A stretch of DNA of 64,000 nucleotides from QHWK01 sp035259385 (lineage in GTDB: Bacteria; Acidobacteriota; Vicinamibacteria; Vicinamibacterales; CAVVIG01): positions 49,436-113,435 of the forward strand of contig DATFWL010000257.1 in the NCBI GenBank assembly GCA_035259385.1, given 5' to 3'. The position numbers were made by a program, and so were the translations under genes. Below are positions 59,194 through 64,000 of the stretch, in pieces. Under the pieces are notes generated by a model. The model saw only the letters and a program-made list of their open reading frames with translations, was not told the DNA's origin and searched no databases. Numbering within the stretch: the first letter of the stretch is position 1; each line of letters starts with the position of its first letter.

Positions 59194-62016
59194 TCACGAG
59201 CGGGGATCGCTCAGGAGAGCGCCATCGTCGATCGCAGAGCGCCCGGCGACCCGCCGGTAGAGGAACTTCTCCGCCTCGCGCAGCCAGAGGACCGTGCTCG
59301 CAATGGCCGTGCAGAGCAGCCAGTCGGACGCGCCGAGGCGCTCGGTCGAGAACGCCCGCTGCAGAAACGGCGTGTGGAGCACGACGAACTGCAGCGCGAC
59401 CGACAGGATCACGGCACCCCATAACCAGCGGTTCGCGAACAGCCCGCGAAAGGCGCTCTGCGTGTCCGACCGCGCGTTGAAGACGTTGAACAGCTGAAAC
59501 AGGATCAGCGCCGTGAATGCCCTCGTCTGCGCGTAGCGAATCGTGCCCGTCCCTTCGACGAACCCGCCCGGCAGCGACGCGTCGAGGACGTACAACGTAC
59601 CGGCCGCCATGATGATGCCGACGAAAAAAATGCCGGCCCACATCCGTCCGGTGATCACCCGCTCGCCGGCGGGCCTGGGTGGACGGCGCATCAATTCCGG
59701 GTCCGCCGGATCGAGCCCGAGCGCAAGCGCCGGAGCGCCGTCGGTGACCAGGTTGATCCACAGCAACTGCGTGGCGAGCAACGGCAGCACCACCGCGTCC
59801 CCCTGCGGCTCGAGGCCGATCGCGCTCGCCAGCACGACGCCACAGAACATCGTCATCACCTCGCCGATGTTCGACGACAGCAGGTACCGCAGGAACTTGC
59901 GGATGTTCGAGAAGATCGAGCGGCCCTCTTCGACGGCGGCGACAATGGTCGCGAAGTTGTCGTCGGCCAGCACGATGTCGGCAGCCTGCTTCGAGACGTC
60001 GGTGCCGGTGACGCCCATGGCGACGCCGATGTCCGCCCGCTTCAGCGCCGGCGCGTCGTTCACGCCGTCGCCGGTCATCGCGACGATCGAGCCGCGCCGT
60101 TGCAGGGCCTGCACGATTCGCAGCTTGTGTTCCGGATTGACGCGTGCGTACACCGACACGTCTGCGACCGTGCGATCCAGCGCGCCGTCGGACATGCGCT
60201 CCAGCTCGGCGCCGGTCACGGCGCGGCCGACACGCATCACCCCGAGATCCTGCGCGATCACCGCGGCGGTCCTCGGATGATCGCCGGTGATGACGACCGC
60301 ACGGACGCCGGCGCCTTTCGCGCGCGCGACCGCCTCCCGCGCCTCGTCGCGCGGCGGATCGATCATGCCGATCAGCCCTGCGAAGACCAGATTGCACTCG
60401 ACGTCCGAGCTCAGCGTCTCAGCCGTGAGCGTCCCGTCGACCGACGCGCGGTACGCCACGCCGAGCGTCCGCAGCGCACGACCCGCCAGCGCATCGTTGG
60501 TGTCGAGGATCTCCGTGCGACGCGCCTCCGTCAGCGGCCGCCGTCCCTCGCCCACCAGTTCCTGCGTGCACCGGGCGAGCACCACGTCCGGCGCGCCTTT
60601 GGTGAACAGCAGCACGCGTCCTTCGGTCTCCGCATCGGTGTGGAGCGTGCTCATCAACTTGCGTTCTGACGAGAACGGCACCTCGCCGAGGCGGGCGAAG
60701 CGGCGCGTCAGCTGCTCCGCCCGCAAGCCGGCCTTCCGCGCCGCGACGATGAGCGCGCCTTCGGTGGGATCGCCTTCCACTGACCAGCGTCCGTCGTGCT
60801 GCTGCAGCGACGCGTTGTTGGCCCGATCTGCGACCGCCAGCGCACGCTCCAGTTCGAACCGCAGATTGCCTGCCACGGGGGCGCCCGCGGCGTCGCACAC
60901 GTCACCAACAGGCGCATACCCGGTGCCATCGACGCTGACCTGGCCGCTCGCCGTCACGACCGCGCGGACCGTCATCTCGTTGCGCGTCAGCGTCCCCGTC
61001 TTGTCCGACGCGATGACGGACGCCGAGCCCAGCGTCTCGACGGCGCTGAGATGGCGCACGATGGCGCGGCGCCGGGCCATCCGCTGCACGCCGATCGACA
61101 GCACGGCGGTGACGACGGCCGGCAATCCTTCGGGCACCGCGGCGACCGCCAGCGCGACACCCAGAATCAGGACGTCGAACAGCGCGGATGGAGCGCGGAC
61201 GTGTTCGACCGCGACGATCGTCGCGATCATGACGACGGCGATGATGACGACGACGACGCCCAGCAGCCTCCCGACGTAGTCGAGCTCGTTCTGCAGCGGC
61301 GTGCGCTCCGCCGGCACGTGCGCCAGCATGCCGGCAATGCGGCCCATCTCGGTCCGCATGCCGGTCGCGACCACCACCGCCCGCCCCCGGCCATAGGTCG
61401 CCGAGGTGCCGCTGTAGATCATGTTGATGCGATCGCCAAGCGCGACGTTCCCCTCGATCGTGTCGACGTCCTTGGCCACGGGCAGGCTCTCGCCGGTCAA
61501 CGCCGCTTCCGCCATGCTCAGCGCGGTCGACTCGATGATGCGGGCGTCGGCGGGTGGAGTGTCACCTTCTTCGACAACGATGATGTCGCCGGGGACTACT
61601 TCCGCGGCCGGAATGCTCGTCACGGCGCCATCGCGCACGACGCGCGCGTGAGCCGCAGCCATCTGCTGCAGCGCCGCGATCGCCGACTCGGCGCGCCGCT
61701 CCTGCAGATACCCCATGATCGCGTTCAACAGCACCACCGCGCTGATCGCGATCGCTTCGTACGGAAGCGGAGAATCGCGCTCGTACAGCCACAGCGCCGC
61801 CGATATCGCCGTGGCAATCAGCAGCAGAATCACCAGCATGTCCGCGAACTGGGCGAGGAACTTCTGCCAGGCGGGCACCGGCCGCTCGGCGTCCAGCTGA
61901 TTGGGTCCGTACTGCGCAAGGCGTGCGCGTGCGTCGGCCGCGAGCAGTCCCCGGGATGCATGGCTCCCGAGCGCGTCGAGAACGTCCTGAACCGGCTGCT
62001 GGTATTCGGCGCTCAT
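59194..62016 (-). CDS. Cation-translocating P-type ATPase (Ca2+-type, P2)
   Basis: 940 residues. Actuator motif EAALTGESLPVAKD; membrane helix 4 VALAVAAVPEGLPAVV with the Glu that binds Ca2+ in this class; phosphorylation site Asp338 in ASDKTGTLTRNEM; nucleotide domain with KGAPDVVLAR; hinge MTGDGVNDAPALKRADIGVA; late helix TQLLWINLVTDGAPALALGL. N-terminal GPNQLDAERPVPAWQKFLAQ is the usual cation ATPase N-domain. It probably exports Ca2+ or Mn2+; some homologues carry Na+. The C-terminus is complete with ten helices. It follows the dioxygenase gene but the gap of 50 bases gives no sign of coupling. Confidence 0.92.
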   Translation of the reverse strand: MSAEYQQPVQDVLDALGSHASRGLLAADARARLAQYGPNQLDAERPVPAWQKFLAQFADMLVILLLIATAISAALWLYERDSPLPYEAIAISAVVLLNAIMGYLQERRAESAIAALQQMAAAHARVVRDGAVTSIPAAEVVPGDIIVVEEGDTPPADARIIESTALSMAEAALTGESLPVAKDVDTIEGNVALGDRINMIYSGTSATYGRGRAVVVATGMRTEMGRIAGMLAHVPAERTPLQNELDYVGRLLGVVVVIIAVVMIATIVAVEHVRAPSALFDVLILGVALAVAAVPEGLPAVVTAVLSIGVQRMARRRAIVRHLSAVETLGSASVIASDKTGTLTRNEMTVRAVVTASGQVSVDGTGYAPVGDVCDAAGAPVAGNLRFELERALAVADRANNASLQQHDGRWSVEGDPTEGALIVAARKAGLRAEQLTRRFARLGEVPFSSERKLMSTLHTDAETEGRVLLFTKGAPDVVLARCTQELVGEGRRPLTEARRTEILDTNDALAGRALRTLGVAYRASVDGTLTAETLSSDVECNLVFAGLIGMIDPPRDEAREAVARAKGAGVRAVVITGDHPRTAAVIAQDLGVMRVGRAVTGAELERMSDGALDRTVADVSVYARVNPEHKLRIVQALQRRGSIVAMTGDGVNDAPALKRADIGVAMGVTGTDVSKQAADIVLADDNFATIVAAVEEGRSIFSNIRKFLRYLLSSNIGEVMTMFCGVVLASAIGLEPQGDAVVLPLLATQLLWINLVTDGAPALALGLDPADPELMRRPPRPAGERVITGRMWAGIFFVGIIMAAGTLYVLDASLPGGFVEGTGTIRYAQTRAFTALILFQLFNVFNARSDTQSAFRGLFANRWLWGAVILSVALQFVVLHTPFLQRAFSTERLGASDWLLCTAIASTVLWLREAEKFLYRRVAGRSAIDDGALLSDPRS

Positions 62017-62086
62017 CGCGGGCGGCGGACGCGTCGTGACCCGCGGCGAGCTCTCGGGCCCGCCGAGAACTCGCCGCGCGGCTCCA

Positions 62087-62680
62087 CTATTCCGTTCGCA
62101 CGACCGGCGTGTCGACGACGTGCTCGGCGATGAACCAGACCTGCAGCTCGTTGGTGCGAATCACATCGCTCACCAGCAGATCGTTGGTGCCATCGTCCTC
62201 TCGCTGGGACGCCAGTCTGGCCATCGTGCGCGCTTCCTTCAGGATGATCTCGTGGGCGTGCAGCAGGCGGGAAATCTGGACGGGAACGGATTCCCTCCCC
62301 CTGGGCGGTCTCGGGATGAGCGTCGTCTCGGCGACGTCGTGGGCCATCGCCACGCTGACACCGCCGAGCAGCTGGATACGTTCGGCGATCGCGTCGATCA
62401 ACGTGGACTGCTCGTCGTAGTGTTTGTCGAACAGCAGGTGCAGCTGATAGAACGTGTGGCCCGACACCTGCCAGTGGTGCTTCTTGTACAGATCGCGCAG
62501 CGACATGCTGTCGGCGAGCAGCTGGTTGAGGTTCTCGATACTTTCCTTACACACCGACTCGGCGAGAGCAATCGGCATGCGAATCAGGTGTCCCCACGGC
62601 TGGATCTCGTGCCCTTTCTGGTGGGCAATCGGAGTGGCGTGCTGCAGGATTTCGTCCGCGTCCAGGACTGCTTTCGACAT
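62087..62680 (-). CDS. Dps/ferritin-like stress protein
   Basis: 197 residues from ATG at 62680, preceded by AGGGGGAG; an adjacent ATG one codon earlier overlaps less well. The four-helix Dps core shows SLRDLYKKHHWQVSGHTFYQ, LHLLFDKHYDEQSTLIDAIA and ERIQLLGGVSVAMAHDVAET, the ferroxidase-site His/Asp/Glu spacing of Dps. The N-terminal ~45 residues (QKGHEIQPWGHLIRMPIALA) and C-terminal ~30 residues extend beyond the usual 160-residue Dps. It stores iron and protects DNA in oxidative stress. It stands between the P-ATPase and a divergent small membrane gene. Confidence 0.88.
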   Translation of the reverse strand: MSKAVLDADEILQHATPIAHQKGHEIQPWGHLIRMPIALAESVCKESIENLNQLLADSMSLRDLYKKHHWQVSGHTFYQLHLLFDKHYDEQSTLIDAIAERIQLLGGVSVAMAHDVAETTLIPRPPRGRESVPVQISRLLHAHEIILKEARTMARLASQREDDGTNDLLVSDVIRTNELQVWFIAEHVVDTPVVRTE

Positions 62681-62802
62681 CATCTCCCCCTCTCTCACTC
62701 GCGCCGGCGAATCATCGGAACGATCGATTCTAGTCCCTTGACGCGACGGCGTTCGATGAGGCCTGCGGCCGACTCGGATCGCCGTGATCCTGCCGTGCTA
62801 TC

Positions 62803-63120
62803 ATGCGCGTCGTGCGAGTGACCATCAGCCGACTGCTGGCCGCGACGCTGTTGGCGCTGTGTGTTGGCGTCCAGGCGCTCGAGGCGACAGGACGCTGGGA
62901 TCGCACGTTCCAGGACAGCGGCGATGAAGCGATCGTCGTCACGGTCGTGCTCTGCATCGGCGCTGCGCTGGTGGTCGCCGGCGCGACGCGTCACACTGTC
63001 GTCCTGACAGCTGTCCGATCGCGGCACGCGGTCGTCCGCCGAACACCGCTGTCGCTGTTCGCCTCCTCGGCTCCCCTGTCTGCGTCCAGCACCAGTCCTC
63101 CGCTGAGCCTGCGGATCTAG
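62803..63120 (+). CDS. Small membrane protein of unknown function
   Basis: 105 residues with two hydrophobic segments, SRLLAATLLALCVGVQALEA and EAIVVTVVLCIGAALVVAGA, and a Ser/Pro-rich tail (LFASSAPLSASSTSPPLS). No domain is recognised. It lies about 90 bases before a TonB receptor in the same direction; short proteins of this shape with a Ser/Pro-rich end are seen before TonB receptors in related genomes, but I cannot say what they do. No ribosome site stands out, so the start is uncertain. Confidence 0.55.
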   Translation: MRVVRVTISRLLAATLLALCVGVQALEATGRWDRTFQDSGDEAIVVTVVLCIGAALVVAGATRHTVVLTAVRSRHAVVRRTPLSLFASSAPLSASSTSPPLSLRI

Positions 63121-63208
63121 CGCCCACGCGAATCGAACCGTAACCGCGACACGCGCACGCCTATTCCAGCACGCCCGTGTCTTACGTCGATCGCCCGTGG
63201 AGATCTGC

Positions 63209-64000
63209 ATGCGACGGCTGTTAACTGGCGTGCTCCTGCTGCTGACTGCGACGAACGTTCTGGCCCAGGAAGCCGCGCGGCTTCAGGTCGAAGTTCGCAG
63301 CCCCGATGGTCCGGTTCGCGACGCCGACGTAGTCGTCAACGGACTGACGCAGAAGACGGACGCCGAGGGGCTGACGTTGTTCACCGTACCGCCCGGACAC
63401 GCGGACATCGTCGTCGTGAAGACCGGTTTCGCGCCGGCATCGGCATCCGTCGAACTGGGCGCGAGCCAGCAACAGACCGTCGCGCTCGAGTTGAGCCGCA
63501 CCGCATCGGTCGAAGAACACGTGACCGTGTCGGCCACGCGCACCGAACGCGGCATCGAAGATCAGCCGATGCGTGTCGAAGTGGTCGATCACGAGGAGAT
63601 CGACGAGAAAGTGATGATGACCCCCGGCGACGTCGTCATGCTGCTCAACGAGACCGGCGGGATGCGCGTCCAGGCGACGTCGCCGTCGCTCGGCGCCGCC
63701 AGCATCCGGATTCAAGGCATGAAGGGGCGTTACACGCGATTCCTGTCGGATGGCCTGCCGCTCTTCGGCGAACAGGTGTCGCTGGGCCTCATGCAGATTC
63801 CTCCCCTCGATCTCGGACGCGTCGAAGTGATCAAGGGCGTCGCATCGTCGTTGTACGGCGCCGGCGCGATGAGCGGCGTCGTCAACCTCGTATCGAAACG
63901 CCCCGACGCGAACGCCGAACGGCAGATCCTGCTCAACGCGTCGACTCGCGGCGCGACGGACGCAGGGTTCTGGTACTCGGCGCCGCTGACATCGGAATGG
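63209..64000 (+). CDS. TonB-dependent receptor, N-terminal part
   Basis: Begins at ATG 63209 (TGGAG six bases upstream) and runs off the window after 264 codons. Signal peptide LTGVLLLLTATNVLAQEA; a short carboxypeptidase-regulatory-like domain (VRSPDGPVRDADVVVNG, VTVSATRTERGIED); then the plug domain: VEVVDHEEIDEKVMMTPGDV, SLGAASIRIQGMKGRYTRFL, LGRVEVIKGVASSLYGAGAM and GVVNLVSKRP. The plug with 'LYGAGAMSGVVNLVSKRP' is typical of siderophore, vitamin or metal receptors, unlike the Oar-type receptor at 42.6-45.7 kb. The TonB box cannot be fixed. Partial. Confidence 0.9.
   Translation, partial: MRRLLTGVLLLLTATNVLAQEAARLQVEVRSPDGPVRDADVVVNGLTQKTDAEGLTLFTVPPGHADIVVVKTGFAPASASVELGASQQQTVALELSRTASVEEHVTVSATRTERGIEDQPMRVEVVDHEEIDEKVMMTPGDVVMLLNETGGMRVQATSPSLGAASIRIQGMKGRYTRFLSDGLPLFGEQVSLGLMQIPPLDLGRVEVIKGVASSLYGAGAMSGVVNLVSKRPDANAERQILLNASTRGATDAGFWYSAPLTSEW

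Noticed and set aside
1..64000. tRNA, rRNA, riboswitch, CRISPR, IS element or sigma-54 promoter
   Set aside because: I looked for cloverleaf ends, repeat-spacer patterns, transposase motifs with terminal repeats and -24/-12 elements, and saw none I could defend by eye. A covariance-model search would be needed to exclude small RNAs.

Overview
The window is GC-rich bacterial DNA with dense coding on both strands. It most resembles an acidobacterium of the Vicinamibacteria type. This is inferred from family content, not from a marker gene: several MacB-like 'ADOP' permeases controlled by PadR regulators, a permease-prefix-domain membrane protein, a TonB receptor with a carboxypeptidase-regulatory N-terminus, and exported proteins of the 'HPDFQGVWT' kind. 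I saw no rRNA, tRNA, CRISPR array or insertion sequence.

Layout. 1-5.2 kb: a partial ADOP permease, a PadR/permease-prefix pair, an internally deleted ADOP pseudogene, and a luciferase-like oxidoreductase divergent from a MarR regulator. 5.2-12.8 kb: a double-GAF sigma-54 activator, DoxX, DUF6010, a GlxA/AraC regulator, two methyltransferases and two exported proteins. 12.9-16.4 kb: a three-gene sugar operon on the minus strand (galT, an inositol-monophosphatase-like gene and an L-arabinokinase-like GHMP kinase). 16.6-20.6 kb: a hydroxylaminobenzene-mutase-like membrane protein, a beta-helix protein broken by an in-frame TGA, an exported thioredoxin-like protein whose in-frame TGA sits at the first position of a CxxC motif (candidate selenoprotein), and a YciI/ECF sigma pair. 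20.7-23.7 kb: PadR and a complete ADOP permease behind a 9+1+9 palindrome. 24-41 kb: mixed housekeeping and accessory genes, including a STAS protein, a deacetylase lipoprotein, an LVIVD/DUF305 pair, DinB, a GH51 arabinofuranosidase, an acyl-CoA synthetase, a CapA protein, an MFS transporter, and remnants of a fumarylacetoacetate hydrolase and a NagB-like gene.

41-58 kb is the most coherent block. On the minus strand lie a TonB-dependent receptor between two paralogous exported alpha/beta hydrolases and a Tat-exported MmgE/PrpD protein. Divergent from it is a ten-gene plus-strand operon with two 4,5-dihydroxyphthalate-decarboxylase-like proteins, an NMT1-type lipoprotein with ABC ATPase and permease, a clear LigJ (4-oxalomesaconate hydratase), a second amidohydrolase, an HpcH/HpaI aldolase, and a LytS/LytTR two-component system. 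A LigB-superfamily dioxygenase follows convergently. I read this as an uptake-plus-degradation locus for an aromatic or lignin-derived acid, using a lower protocatechuate-4,5-cleavage-like route with an unusual aldolase.

58-64 kb: the dioxygenase, a Ca2+-type P-ATPase, Dps, a small membrane protein and the start of a second TonB receptor. The candidate selenoprotein and the LigJ-centred operon are the observations most worth following up.
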